Origin: Thaumasiovibrio occultus
GTDB lineage: Bacteria; Pseudomonadota; Gammaproteobacteria; Enterobacterales; Vibrionaceae
Assembly: GCA_019703815.1 (NCBI GenBank)
Contig: AP023052.1
Location: 1,798,001-1,862,000 of the forward strand
Length of the DNA: 64,000 nt
Direction: 5' to 3'
A program made the position numbers and the translations under genes. Below the pieces are notes generated by a model that saw only the letters and a program-made list of their open reading frames with translations, was not told the origin of the DNA and made no database searches. The number at the start of each line of letters is the position of its first letter. The first letter of the stretch is position 1. Shown here piece after piece: positions 1 through 9,106 of the stretch.

Positions 1-14
1 GCCAAGCGCTGACA

Positions 15-461
15 GTGAGCAAATCAGTACCAACCTTTTGTGCCCTTTCCGTGCTGAGTGCAATCGCCCTGTTTGCATCCCCGAGTTATGCAGAAACGTC
101 AGTAGAAGAAGTGTCGGCATTCGATCAAAAAATAGAGCAACTCATCGCCAATCATGCAGTGGAATACGATGTTGTTCACTCCATTGAAATGACGGAAGGC
201 GACCGCACCCGCTTTAATACCAATATTGAAGCGGAAGATGCAAAAAGCGAAGAGCAAATGATTGCCACCGCTGCTGCTGCGGCAAAACAAATCCAAATAG
301 AGAAAGACTTGGATGTCTCCATCGTGTTTCTGTTAAACGATCTTGGTCTGCCTATCGTCAAGTTAAGCTATGCGCCCGATCAAATGGACTGGCGTGGTGT
401 GGAAAGCACTGACAGCAAGTTTATCAACAAACCGTGTATTAGCTGTATTACCTTTAAATAA
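15..461 (+). CDS. Small secreted protein, function unknown
   Basis: I do not recognise the family. Read from the GTG at 15, the product is 148 residues. It begins with a hydrophobic stretch and an SYA-ET-type signal peptidase site near residue 26, so it is probably periplasmic. The body is acidic, with a run of alanines near residue 90, and it ends with a Cys-x-x-Cys pair (CISC) that could bind metal or form a disulfide. No clear ribosome binding site precedes the GTG and the frame stays open to the window edge, so the true start may lie upstream of the window. A rho-independent terminator follows about 70 bp after the stop, so this is the last gene of its transcript. Confidence 0.6.
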   Translation: MSKSVPTFCALSVLSAIALFASPSYAETSVEEVSAFDQKIEQLIANHAVEYDVVHSIEMTEGDRTRFNTNIEAEDAKSEEQMIATAAAAAKQIQIEKDLDVSIVFLLNDLGLPIVKLSYAPDQMDWRGVESTDSKFINKPCISCITFK

Positions 462-531
462 GAGTGGTATGTGATGGTCGTGTTTATCCGCTTAATGACG
501 ATTTCACATGAAAAACGCTGACCAAACAGAC

Positions 532-557
532 AAACGCCTCACTACGAGGCGTTTTTT
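532..557 (+). terminator. Rho-independent terminator after the secreted protein gene
   Basis: A perfect 9-bp stem (aaacgcctc / gaggcgttt) with loop actac is followed by a T run. It separates the first gene from the yej operon. The open frame over it (508-756) is not supported as a gene. Confidence 0.85.
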
Positions 558-837
558 ATTTAAATCAAAGAGAGCCATTGCCGTAACCCGCTGCGATATT
601 CACCGCGTAAGCTCTGCGACCTCTATTGGCAACCACCTCTCTGTGTTAAGCACATCAGCACCAACTAACTACCCAAATCTAAATGCCAAACCGACAGAAC
701 TAACGCTCAAACCTCGTCTGCCAATTGGCTTTATTGCATTAAATACATTAACTTAATCGCACTAAAACGGAATTTAGTCGTATAGTTAAATTTGAGCATT
801 CATTTTTCACTGTGCGGATCATTAACTAGGAAGGTCA

Positions 838-2670
838 ATGAAGCCCTATATTCTCTTTGGCTTGTTGCTGGCGAACGCAGCGCAAGCGACCACATCGAGC
901 GAGCATCACGAAACCCAACATCAGGTGATCCCAACAACGCCAGATGTCACCGTGATCAGTCACGCCCTGTCGATGCACTCAGAACCCAAATACGCGGCGA
1001 CCTTTACCCATTTCGCGTACACCAATCCCGACGCCCCAAAAGGGGGCTCAATTAAACTATCGGCGAGCGGCACCTTCGATAACTTTAATCGTTATGCTTC
1101 CCGTGGCGTTGCCGCCCAACGCAGTGGCGAGTTATACGACGCGCTGTTTGTGGGTTCAATGGATGAGCTTGGCGTTTATTATCCGCTGATCGCCACACAA
1201 GCGGAATACAGCGAAAACTGGGACTGGATAGCGGTCGATTTTCACCCCGACGCCCGCTTTCACGATGGCGAAGCGATCACCGCCTACGATTTTGCCTTTA
1301 GTTTCCAAAAGTTCTGGGATGAAGGCGTCCCCCAATTTAAAAGCTACTATGCCGATGTCAAAGTCTCCGCCCTCAATGAACATCGTGTGGTGATCACCTT
1401 AGAAAAGCCCGACAAAGAAAAACTCTTCGGTATTCTCACCCTGCCCGTGCTACCCCAACATTTCTGGCACGACAAAGACTTTAGCCAACCGCTCAATACC
1501 CCGCCGGTGGGCAGTGGTGCCTATCAAATCGCTGATTACAAAATGGGGCAACAGGTGACTTACCAGCGGGTTGCGGATTATTGGGCGGTTGATTTACCCG
1601 TCAACAAAGGCCTGTATAACTTTGATACCCTCGTCTACGACTACTACCGCGATAACAATGTCTCGCTTGAAGCCTTCAAAGCCGGTGAATACGATTTCCG
1701 AACCGAGAGCAGCGCTAAAAACTGGGCGACACTCTATAGTGGCCCTGCTTTTTCCCGAGGTGACATTGTCACTGAAACCATTCCTCACTCCATTCCTCAG
1801 GGCATGTCGGCGTTAGTGTTTAACACCCACCGCGAGATTTTTACCGATCCGAAAGTGCGCGAAGCCCTCGCTTATGCGTTTGATTTTGAATGGATGAACA
1901 AGGCGCTGTTTTTCGGATTGTACTCGCGTAATCGCAGTTACTTCCAAAGCAGCCCATACGAGGCGGAAGGCTTGCCGTCAGACTCTGAATTAACCTATCT
2001 AGAGCCACTACGCGAGCAAATTCCGCCCCGAGTCTTTACCGAAAGTTACTTGCCGCCCATTACCGATGGCAATGGCCTAGTTCGCAATAATCTGTTGGTA
2101 GCGAAACACTTACTCGAAGAAGCGGGCTGGCATATTGTCGATCAACAACTGATCAACAAAGTAACTGGCAAGCCTTTTGTGTTCGAGCTGATGCTTTATA
2201 GCCCCGATCAAGAGCGTACCGCGCTGCCATTGCAAGCGAACTTAAAACGCTTAGGCATTACCATGAACATTCGCTTGGTCGATAGCTCACAGTTTATCAA
2301 CCGAATGCGCAGCCGTGATTATGACATGATCGACCGAGGCTACAGCGCCAACCAATATCCGAGCGGCAACTTAATGATTGCGTGGCACTCGCAATTTATC
2401 GACTCAACCTACAACGCCGCCGGAGTCACTGATCCGGCGATTGATCATCTCACCGAAGTGATTGCCCAATCCCAAGGCAACGCCGATGCGCTAGCCGCCT
2501 TGGGGCCTGCGCTAGATCGGGTACTCACATGGAACTTCTATGTGATCCCCAAATGGCACCTCAACGCATTTTGGGTCGCCTACTGGGATAAATTTGACCG
2601 TCCAGCCACCCGACCTGATTATGCCTTAGGACTTGATACGTGGTGGTCAACCGAAGGGAGTGTGAACTAA
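838..2670 (+). CDS. yejA: Peptide ABC transporter substrate-binding protein, YejA type
   Basis: This is the periplasmic solute-binding protein (610 residues) of an oligopeptide-type ABC importer, the class that in E. coli YejABEF takes up peptides including microcin C. A short signal peptide ends near residue 18 (AQA). The SBP family 5 fold is indicated by [20 protein letters not shown] near residue 65, by [20 protein letters not shown] near 142, and by the family's usual length of about 600 residues. The start is set by AGGAAGG just upstream of the ATG at 838. The stop overlaps the ATG of the next gene (TAATG), so translation is probably coupled. It is the first gene of a four-gene operon. 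Confidence 0.93.
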   Translation: MKPYILFGLLLANAAQATTSSEHHETQHQVIPTTPDVTVISHALSMHSEPKYAATFTHFAYTNPDAPKGGSIKLSASGTFDNFNRYASRGVAAQRSGELYDALFVGSMDELGVYYPLIATQAEYSENWDWIAVDFHPDARFHDGEAITAYDFAFSFQKFWDEGVPQFKSYYADVKVSALNEHRVVITLEKPDKEKLFGILTLPVLPQHFWHDKDFSQPLNTPPVGSGAYQIADYKMGQQVTYQRVADYWAVDLPVNKGLYNFDTLVYDYYRDNNVSLEAFKAGEYDFRTESSAKNWATLYSGPAFSRGDIVTETIPHSIPQGMSALVFNTHREIFTDPKVREALAYAFDFEWMNKALFFGLYSRNRSYFQSSPYEAEGLPSDSELTYLEPLREQIPPRVFTESYLPPITDGNGLVRNNLLVAKHLLEEAGWHIVDQQLINKVTGKPFVFELMLYSPDQERTALPLQANLKRLGITMNIRLVDSSQFINRMRSRDYDMIDRGYSANQYPSGNLMIAWHSQFIDSTYNAAGVTDPAIDHLTEVIAQSQGNADALAALGPALDRVLTWNFYVIPKWHLNAFWVAYWDKFDRPATRPDYALGLDTWWSTEGSVN

Positions 2671-3764
2671 TGGGTGCATATCTGATCCGACGCTTATTGC
2701 TGGTGATCCCTACCCTTTGGGCAATCATCACGTTGAATTTCTTTATTATCCAAGTCGCGCCCGGCGGGCCGGTTGATCAGATGATTGCCAAAATGGAAGG
2801 CTCAGACGCGGGGTTTTCGGAACGTTTTACCGGCTCTAGCGGCGATAATCCCGGCGCCTCATTGCAAGCGCAAGGCGGTGATGATGGCATTTATCGCGGC
2901 GCGCGCGGCTTAGACCCTGAAGTGATCGCCGAAATCGAAAAGCAATTTGGCTTTGATAAGCCACTCCACGAGCGCTATTTCAACATGCTATGGGACTACG
3001 CTCGCTTTGATTTTGGCGACAGTTTGTTTCGCGGTAACAGTGTTATTGAGCTGATCAAAGAACGCCTTCCGGTGTCGATTTCCCTCGGCTTATGGACCAC
3101 GCTGATCATTTACGTCGTCTCCATTCCTCTTGGCATTCGCAAAGCGCTGAAGCACAACACCCGCTTTGATATTTGGACCAGTACCGCCGTTATTGTTGGC
3201 AATGCGATCCCAAGTTTTTTGTTTGCTGTACTGTTGATCATCGTCTTTGCAGGCGGCTCTTATGTCGACTGGTTCCCACTGCGCGGCTTGGTATCAGATA
3301 ACTTTGATGAGCTCTCGCTGCTGGGGAAAGTGCTTGATTACCTTTGGCATATGGTGCTGCCTGTTACCGCCATGGTGATCGGCGGCTTTGCCTCGTTAAC
3401 CCTGCTCACCAAAAACAGCTTTTTAGATGAAATTCACAAACAATACGTGCGCACCGCGATCGCCAAAGGGCAATCAGAAGGCAACGTCTTGTACGGCCAT
3501 ATCTTTAGAAACGCCATGTTGATTGTTATCGCCGGTTTTCCTGCCGCCTTTATCGGTATTTTCTTTACCGGCTCGATGCTGATTGAAGTGATCTTTTCGC
3601 TCGATGGACTTGGGTTGCTCGGGTTTGAAGCGACGATGCAGCGTGATTATCCGGTGATTTTCGCCAGTCTCTATATCTTCACCTTGCTAGGGTTGATTCT
3701 GAGCATTATCAGTGACTTGACCTACACCTTAATTGATCCACGCATTGACTTTGAGCAGCGATAA
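2670..3764 (+). CDS. yejB: Peptide ABC transporter permease, YejB type
   Basis: Inner-membrane permease of the YejABEF importer, 364 residues from the ATG that overlaps the yejA stop. The N-terminal membrane segment ([20 protein letters not shown]) is typical of DppB/OppB-type permeases. A periplasmic segment with the Yej-specific insertion (residues about 40-90) follows, then the five-helix permease core. The EAA-type coupling motif is visible as [20 protein letters not shown] near residue 265. An in-frame start 30 nt upstream would overlap yejA further and has no ribosome binding site. It pairs with YejE to form the channel. Confidence 0.92.
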   Translation: MGAYLIRRLLLVIPTLWAIITLNFFIIQVAPGGPVDQMIAKMEGSDAGFSERFTGSSGDNPGASLQAQGGDDGIYRGARGLDPEVIAEIEKQFGFDKPLHERYFNMLWDYARFDFGDSLFRGNSVIELIKERLPVSISLGLWTTLIIYVVSIPLGIRKALKHNTRFDIWTSTAVIVGNAIPSFLFAVLLIIVFAGGSYVDWFPLRGLVSDNFDELSLLGKVLDYLWHMVLPVTAMVIGGFASLTLLTKNSFLDEIHKQYVRTAIAKGQSEGNVLYGHIFRNAMLIVIAGFPAAFIGIFFTGSMLIEVIFSLDGLGLLGFEATMQRDYPVIFASLYIFTLLGLILSIISDLTYTLIDPRIDFEQR

Positions 3765-3773
3765 GGAGCACGG

Positions 3774-4790
3774 ATGACACCTTTACAGCAAGAGCGCCTT
3801 CGCGCCTTTAAAGCAAATCGCCGCGGATTTTGGTCCTTCTGGATATTCGGGATCCTCTTCGTGCTGTCACTGATGGCTGATATTCTCGCCAACGACAAAC
3901 CGATCATCGTGCACTACGACAACAGCTTCTATTTCCCGATTTGGGTGTCCTACCCAGAAACTACTTTCGGTGGCGAGTTTGAAACTGAAGCCGTCTATCG
4001 CGATCCTTATGTCGAAGACTTAATTAACGACAACGGATGGCAACTCTGGCCACCCATTAGGTTTTCTTACGACACCATAAACTACGCTCTGCCCGGCCCA
4101 GCGCCGTTTAAGCCAACGACAGAGAATCTCCTCGGTACCGACGATAAAGGCCGAGACGTGCTGGCGCGGCTTATTTACGGCTTTCGCATATCGGTATTGT
4201 TCGGCCTCACCCTTACCTTGTTTTCTAGCATTATTGGCGTGGCGATTGGTGCGCTGCAAGGCTTCTATGGGGGCAAAATTGATCTGTTTGGTCAGCGTTT
4301 TATCGAGGTTTGGAGTGGGATGCCGCAACTGTTTATGTTGATCATTCTAGCCAGCGTCGTACAACCGAATTTTTGGTGGCTGCTGATCATTACTTTACTG
4401 TTTAGCTGGATGGCGCTGGTTGGCTTGGTGCGCGCCGAATTCCTGCGTGGACGCAACTTTGCCTATGTCACCGCAGCAAGAGCGCTTGGCGTTGGCGATC
4501 GCACCATCATGTTCCGCCATATTCTGCCCAACGCCTTGGTCTCGACGCTAACCTTTATGCCGTTTATTTTAAGTGGCTCGATCACCACCCTAACCTCGCT
4601 CGACTTTTTAGGCTTTGGTTTGCCCGTCGGCTCCCCTTCGTTGGGCGAACTTTTAGCGCAAGGGAAGAACAACTTGCAAGCGCCGTGGCTTGGGATTTCC
4701 GCGTTCTTAGTTCTCTCTTGCATGCTGAGTTTACTGGTGTTTATTGGCGAAGGTGTCCGTGATGCTCTCGACCCAAGAAAAGGTTATTAA
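3774..4790 (+). CDS. yejE: Peptide ABC transporter permease, YejE type
   Basis: Second inner-membrane permease of the importer (338 residues, close to the usual length for YejE). It has an N-terminal helix at about residues 17-37 and a periplasmic domain with the GTDDKGRDVLARLIYGFRIS motif characteristic of DppC/OppC-type permeases near residue 122. The coupling loop (YVTAARALGVGDRTIMFRHI) is near residue 230, and the protein ends in DPRKGY as this family does. The start has GGAG five bases upstream, and the gene begins ten bases after yejB. The stop lies just ahead of the yejF ATG. Confidence 0.93.
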   Translation: MTPLQQERLRAFKANRRGFWSFWIFGILFVLSLMADILANDKPIIVHYDNSFYFPIWVSYPETTFGGEFETEAVYRDPYVEDLINDNGWQLWPPIRFSYDTINYALPGPAPFKPTTENLLGTDDKGRDVLARLIYGFRISVLFGLTLTLFSSIIGVAIGALQGFYGGKIDLFGQRFIEVWSGMPQLFMLIILASVVQPNFWWLLIITLLFSWMALVGLVRAEFLRGRNFAYVTAARALGVGDRTIMFRHILPNALVSTLTFMPFILSGSITTLTSLDFLGFGLPVGSPSLGELLAQGKNNLQAPWLGISAFLVLSCMLSLLVFIGEGVRDALDPRKGY

Positions 4791-4800
4791 GGATTTGCTT

Positions 4801-6387
4801 ATGTCTCATTTACTCTCCATTAATAACCTCACGGTTGGCTTTAGCAAAGGCAAAGCAGTTCGCCATGTGGTACATGATGTCTCGCTGCATATTGATAAAG
4901 GTGAAACCCTTGCGTTAGTGGGCGAAAGTGGTAGCGGAAAGTCGGTTACTGCCATGTCGATTCTGCGCTTGTTGCCATCGCTTCAAACTCGCTATCCGAC
5001 CGGTGAAATTCACTACAGTGGCGAGAACACCTTAGCGATGCAAGACAACGAGCTGCGTCATCTGCGCGGCAACAAAATCGGTGTTATTTTCCAAGAGCCG
5101 ATGATGAGCTTAAACCCGCTGCATACCGTCGAACGCCAGCTCGCTGAAGTGCTTGAAATTCACCAAGGCCTCGCCAAACGTGACGCTTATGAAAAAGTGT
5201 TCCAGTGGCTGAATAAAGTTGGCTTGCGCGAGCCCGCAAAAAAGATGAAAGCCTACCCTCACGAATTATCCGGTGGCGAGCAACAGCGCGTGATGATCGC
5301 GATGGCACTGATCAATGACCCCGAGTTGTTGATCGCCGATGAGCCAACCACCGCGCTCGATGTCACTGTTCAAGATCAGATCCTACGCCTGATAAAACAG
5401 TTACAAGAAGAGATGGATTTGGCAATTTTGTTCATCACCCACGACTTCAATGTGGTCAAACGTGTTGCCGATCGAATTGCGGTAATGGAGCAAGGCCGGA
5501 TCGTGGAATGCGGCGAAGCCAAACAAGTGCTCGAAGCGCCTGTGCATGCGTATACCCAAACCCTGATCAACGCTGAGCCCGATGGCACGGCTGTGGGCCA
5601 ACCATCGAGTGATGTGCTGTTGTCGGTTGAAGATCTCAAAGTGTGGTTCCCGATCAAAAAAGGGATTTTTAAGCGCACGGTTGATCACATGAAGGCCGTC
5701 AACGGGGTTAATTTTGCCCTCCACAAAGGCGAGACGCTGGGCATTGTGGGTGAAAGCGGTAGCGGTAAATCTACCACCGCGAATGCGATTTTGCGTTTAG
5801 TCGACAGCCAAGGCGTGATCGCATTTGATAACCAAGCGATCCAATCCCTCAACCACAAACAGATGCTGCCGTTGCGACGTCGTATTCAAGTGGTGTTTCA
5901 AGATCCCTACAGTAGCCTGAGTCCGCGAATGTCGGTCGCGCAAATTATCGGTGAAGGATTAGACATTCATGCCGACCTCAGTGCTGATGAAACCGAGCAA
6001 CGGGTGATCAGGGTAATGGAAGAAGTTGGGCTTGATCCTGAAACTCGTCATCGCTACCCGAATGAGTTTTCGGGAGGGCAACGTCAGCGGATCGCGATTG
6101 CACGGGCGATCATTCTGGAGCCTGAGCTTGTGGTACTGGATGAACCCACCTCGTCGTTAGATCGCTCAGTGCAATATCAGGTGTTGAATTTGCTCAAGGA
6201 GCTGCAACGTAAGCGTCAGCTGAGCTATATCTTCATCAGTCACGATCTCAAAGTGGTCAAATCACTGTGCCATAAAGTAATGGTGATGAAAGACGGTTTA
6301 ATTGTCGAACAAGGCGACGCCTTAAGTGTGTTTGAACACGCCGAAACCGACTACACGCGCACGCTGTTGGAAACCGCATTTGCCTGA
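4801..6387 (+). CDS. yejF: Peptide ABC transporter ATPase, two-domain YejF type
   Basis: Fused double ATPase (528 residues) that powers the YejBE channel from the cytoplasm. Each half carries a full nucleotide-binding domain. Walker A is GESGSGKS near residues 42 and 317, the signatures are LSGGEQQR near 155 and FSGGQRQR near 424, and the Walker B segments are LLIADEPTTALD and LVVLDEPTSSLD. The ATG at 4801 is chosen because AAGGAT sits just upstream, right after the yejE stop; a longer frame starting at 4744 would run through yejE. It is the last gene of the operon and is followed by a hairpin terminator. Confidence 0.94.
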   Translation: MSHLLSINNLTVGFSKGKAVRHVVHDVSLHIDKGETLALVGESGSGKSVTAMSILRLLPSLQTRYPTGEIHYSGENTLAMQDNELRHLRGNKIGVIFQEPMMSLNPLHTVERQLAEVLEIHQGLAKRDAYEKVFQWLNKVGLREPAKKMKAYPHELSGGEQQRVMIAMALINDPELLIADEPTTALDVTVQDQILRLIKQLQEEMDLAILFITHDFNVVKRVADRIAVMEQGRIVECGEAKQVLEAPVHAYTQTLINAEPDGTAVGQPSSDVLLSVEDLKVWFPIKKGIFKRTVDHMKAVNGVNFALHKGETLGIVGESGSGKSTTANAILRLVDSQGVIAFDNQAIQSLNHKQMLPLRRRIQVVFQDPYSSLSPRMSVAQIIGEGLDIHADLSADETEQRVIRVMEEVGLDPETRHRYPNEFSGGQRQRIAIARAIILEPELVVLDEPTSSLDRSVQYQVLNLLKELQRKRQLSYIFISHDLKVVKSLCHKVMVMKDGLIVEQGDALSVFEHAETDYTRTLLETAFA

Positions 6388-6485
6388 CTTCAGTCTCGCG
6401 AGCAATCACCCTGCGCGGGACAAGCACTTGGATCAAACGGCTTACACGAGTGCTCAGGAAAAGAAAACCGAAAGGTATCGATAAG

Positions 6486-6515
6486 AAAACGGCACGCAAA
6501 ATAACGTGCCGTTTT
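6486..6515. terminator. Bidirectional terminator between yejF and tag
   Basis: The inverted repeat aaaacggcacg / cgtgccgtttt has an 8-base loop and flanking A and T runs. It can end both the rightward yej transcript and the leftward tag transcript. Confidence 0.85.
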
Positions 6516-6545
6516 ACATTGAACCTGCAACTACAGAGTTAGCGT

Positions 6546-7145
6546 TCAGCCAGTGCTTTGACTTGTTGCCAATGCTTTAACCTGCTGATAACGGAAACAA
6601 TCCACCGTGTGATCGTTGACCATACCACTGGCCTGCATATGGGCATACACAGTGGTCGGGCCCAAAAACTTGAAGCCGCGTTTTTTCAGATCTTTGGCCA
6701 GCTTTTCTGCCAATGGCGTTTTTGCAGGGATCTCAGCCAAACTTTGATAGCAATTGGTGATCGGTTTTCCATCAACGAACTGCCAAATGTAAGTGCTAAA
6801 CGCGCCAAACTCGCGTTGGATTTCCAAAAAACGCTGGGCGTTATTTACCGCCGCCTCAATTTTCATACGATTACGGACAATACCCGCATTGTCCATCAAC
6901 GCATTGATGTCCTCTTCCGTCATTGCCGCCACTTTCACCGGATCAAACTGATGAAATGCTTGACGGTAATTGTCGCGCTTTTTCAGTATGGTGTACCAAC
7001 TCAGTCCCGCTTGGGCCGATTCCAACGTTAGAAACTCGAACAGCTTGTTGTCGTCAAACACAGGGACGCCCCACTCTTGGTCGTGGTAAGCGACATAATC
7101 GGGTTTTGACTCATCAAGCCACCCACATCGGCACATCTTGTTCAT
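6546..7145 (-). CDS. tag: DNA-3-methyladenine glycosylase I
   Basis: Base-excision repair enzyme that removes 3-methyladenine from alkylated DNA (199 residues, near the usual 187-190). The family's zinc-binding N terminus is visible as MCRCGW followed by YVAYHDQEWGVP. The Tag-specific LTLESAQAGLSWYTILKKR segment is near residue 40. The C terminus has GFKFLGPTTVYAHMQASGMV and the zinc-site HTVDCFR. The start with GGGAGG four bases upstream is used, but the Met three codons later is also possible. It is encoded just upstream of the terminator shared with yejF and about 30 bp downstream of queE, so it may be read from the que transcript. Confidence 0.95.
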   Translation of the reverse strand: MNKMCRCGWLDESKPDYVAYHDQEWGVPVFDDNKLFEFLTLESAQAGLSWYTILKKRDNYRQAFHQFDPVKVAAMTEEDINALMDNAGIVRNRMKIEAAVNNAQRFLEIQREFGAFSTYIWQFVDGKPITNCYQSLAEIPAKTPLAEKLAKDLKKRGFKFLGPTTVYAHMQASGMVNDHTVDCFRYQQVKALATSQSTG

Positions 7146-7177
7146 AGCTCCTCCCTGAAAAGGCGGCGATAATTAGG

Positions 7178-7876
7178 CTACACTCCCAACGCATTACCCC
7201 AGAGGTAAACATGGAGTTGCGGCAGTACTTTGACATCATACCACTGACGCGCCATGACTTGATCAACCAACCAACGCATATCCGCTGCAATCTTTGACTG
7301 ATCCGGATCGCCGTTGAGCTGAGTGTTACATACCTGAAGAAACAGCGGTAATTGAGGGTACCTCGCTTTTAACTCACCGGCCCAATCCAGATCATCCTCA
7401 TCAGCAATCACGATTTTTAACGATACATCCGGCTTATCTCCGGCGCGCAGCAAACTGTTTTCGAAACGGTCGCGGCTAAAGCGCATTTTCGACGAGGGCG
7501 GTTTCGGGCTTAACGTCATCATATCAAGCAGACCAAACCAAGGGGCCGCAACGCTGCCCTGCGTTTCGACCGCAAAACGATAGCCCTTTTCTTGCCCTAA
7601 TTGAATTAACCGAGTGAGATCTTGAGTCGCAGGGTTGCCACCTGAAATGGTCACCAATAGCGGTTGGCCGCCACTGAGTTGTTCGATTTCGGCCAATACC
7701 GCGTCAGCGCTGCGTTCATACCAGTCACCGCGATGCGATTTATCCACCGCATGCAAAGTGTCACACCAGGCGCAGCGAAAATCGCAGCCCGCAGTGCGCA
7801 CAAATACCGTTGGCTCACCGATCCCAGCCCCTTCACCTTGGATGGTGGGGCCGAAAACTTCCGACAGTAAAATCAT
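7178..7876 (-). CDS. queE: 7-carboxy-7-deazaguanine synthase
   Basis: Radical SAM enzyme of the queuosine and deazapurine pathway. It converts 6-carboxytetrahydropterin to 7-carboxy-7-deazaguanine. The 232-residue protein has the FGPTIQGEG substrate segment, the iron-sulfur motif Cys-x3-Cys-x2-Cys at GCDFRCAWCDT near residue 31, and the glycine-rich VTISGGNPATQ near residue 96. The ATG lies inside the last codons of queD (4-nt overlap), which couples the two steps: QueD makes the substrate of QueE. Confidence 0.96.
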   Translation of the reverse strand: MILLSEVFGPTIQGEGAGIGEPTVFVRTAGCDFRCAWCDTLHAVDKSHRGDWYERSADAVLAEIEQLSGGQPLLVTISGGNPATQDLTRLIQLGQEKGYRFAVETQGSVAAPWFGLLDMMTLSPKPPSSKMRFSRDRFENSLLRAGDKPDVSLKIVIADEDDLDWAGELKARYPQLPLFLQVCNTQLNGDPDQSKIAADMRWLVDQVMARQWYDVKVLPQLHVYLWGNALGV

Positions 7877-8229
7877 GGGCGATATTCAGCCCAGGTTTTC
7901 GGTGTTTCGGACACCGCCACAGCGCAAACTTCAGGCCAACGTGACTGACACCATTCGAAGAAATGCTTGGCGAGTCGCTCTGCCGTGGTGTTATCACCAC
8001 ACAGAACATCATTGAGATGACGGTGATCGATGTGATCGTCGATATAACGCTTAAATTCACCGAGCTCACGATAATCACGCACAAAACCGGTTTGGTTCAA
8101 AGTGTCAGAGGCAAGCTCGACAATCACTTCATAGTTATGACCATGCAAACGAGTACAAGGATGATCGTCAGGCAAACCAAGAAGCTGATGCGAGGCCGAG
8201 AACTGGAAAGACTTACGAATACGGAACAT
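7873..8229 (-). CDS. queD: 6-carboxy-5,6,7,8-tetrahydropterin synthase
   Basis: Second committed enzyme of queuosine biosynthesis, acting on 7,8-dihydroneopterin triphosphate. The 118-residue protein belongs to the 6-pyruvoyltetrahydropterin synthase fold. The zinc ligands are visible as FSASHQL near residue 10 and RLHGHNYEV near residue 27, and the catalytic region is DHRHLND with FVRDYRELG. The ATG at 8229 has AGGA upstream, placed at the edge of a short hairpin (8233-8263). It is the first gene of a queD-queE(-tag) operon and has an unusually structured leader, described separately. Confidence 0.95.
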   Translation of the reverse strand: MFRIRKSFQFSASHQLLGLPDDHPCTRLHGHNYEVIVELASDTLNQTGFVRDYRELGEFKRYIDDHIDHRHLNDVLCGDNTTAERLAKHFFEWCQSRWPEVCAVAVSETPKTWAEYRP

Positions 8230-8445
8230 AGTGCATTGTTTCCTAAAACAAAATTAACAATGCAGCACGACTACCCACTGAAACAGTGGTCTTAGAAAGA
8301 CAACGATGGGGTGTTTTTTACCTGGTGCTACGACAGGGCCTTCGAGGGCGCGAAAACGGTAACACACTCTTGATAGGAAAGCTATATTGAAGCTAGTGCA
8401 GCCCCCTCAACCGACCATAGTTCACGCTTTCGCCAGCACCTAGAA
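8230..8445 (-). promoter_or_regulatory. Structured 5' leader of queD, candidate RNA regulator
   Basis: About 215 bp between queD and an upstream terminator holds several nested inverted repeats. GCATTGTT/AACAATGC at 8233-8240/8256-8263 encloses the queD ribosome binding site. CCACTG/CAGTGG lies at 8275-8280/8284-8289. A long-range GGTGCT/AGCACC pair lies at 8324-8329/8435-8440. Within it, GCGAAA/TTTCGC, CGGT/ACCG and a small ATAG-GAAAG-CTAT hairpin can form. I could not match it to the preQ1 class I or II consensus as I remember them. Transcription direction is inferred from queD; a small RNA on the other strand is an alternative. Confidence 0.4.
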
Positions 8446-8496
8446 ATCAGCCGCTAAGGGATGGGAGAATAACGAAATGCGGGAAGATAACGACAA

Positions 8497-8522
8497 AAAA
8501 GAGAAGGTTTCCCTTCTCTTTT
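8497..8522. terminator. Bidirectional terminator upstream of the queD leader
   Basis: The stem aaaagagaagg / ccttctctttt has a 4-base loop and A/T flanks on both sides. It ends the leftward 68-residue gene and isolates it from the queD leader. Confidence 0.8.
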
Positions 8523-8541
8523 CATGTATTCACAATATGCA

Positions 8542-8748
8542 TTAAAGATTCATCAAATCTTCAAGCAAATTTTCTGCATCGAAGTAGGCGTAATCTCGCG
8601 TATTATCCGCACTACTTAAGCTAATATTGGCATGCTTAAAAGTAATATCATTATCCGGTATTACCACTTCCGCCACATAACCAATCGCTTTCTCAACGTC
8701 TTCGAAGCTCATAAGCTGAGAGTTACAGCTAATTTCACATTTAAACAT
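8542..8748 (-). CDS. Small acidic protein, function unknown
   Basis: A 68-residue protein I do not recognise. It is acidic, starts MFKCEISCNSQ, has no signal peptide or membrane segment, and ends in a leucine-rich ENLLEDLMNL. Support for a real gene comes from TAGGAT placed six to seven bases before the ATG and from a terminator 20 bp after the stop. It stands alone between que genes and a c-di-GMP cassette, in visibly AT-richer DNA than its neighbours, which may indicate later acquisition. Confidence 0.55.
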   Translation of the reverse strand: MFKCEISCNSQLMSFEDVEKAIGYVAEVVIPDNDITFKHANISLSSADNTRDYAYFDAENLLEDLMNL

Positions 8749-9106
8749 AGCATCCTAACCAATTAATCCATTAAATAAACTTTTTGTGCTTTAATATTTT
8801 ATAGCGATGATTTCTTAATCTCGCAACTATTGTATTAATAAAAACACAGCAACAACTCACATGTTAGTGTTTTATCGTAGCCAAACTCAATTCACTCTTT
8901 ATCTAACTCAGTGTAAATATGGAACATTTACTCTATAACTATTTTTTCATTTTATTCAGCATACAAAATCAGTATAACGTTAATAGTGGGCATTAACAAT
9001 TAGACATAGATCACTAATATACAATAAACTTAGCCGCCTCAACGCGTTGATATATTTACTTTTTATTGACAATCTAGCATAAAAAAACTATTTTATCTTT
9101 AACGTG
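8749..9106. other. AT-rich gene-free stretch
   Basis: These 358 bp are strikingly AT-rich (poly-T/A tracts, TATA-like runs). They hold the promoter region of the 68-residue gene and the 3' side of the GGDEF-EAL gene. I see no gene, and no clean terminator for the c-di-GMP cassette. Confidence 0.5.

Noticed and set aside
508-756. 82-codon frame after the first gene
   Set aside because: It begins over a rho-independent terminator, has no ribosome binding site and has a low-complexity Thr/Lys-rich translation.
8230-8445. preQ1 class I or II riboswitch
   Set aside because: Position fits, but neither consensus as I know it is visible; reported only as an unassigned structured leader.
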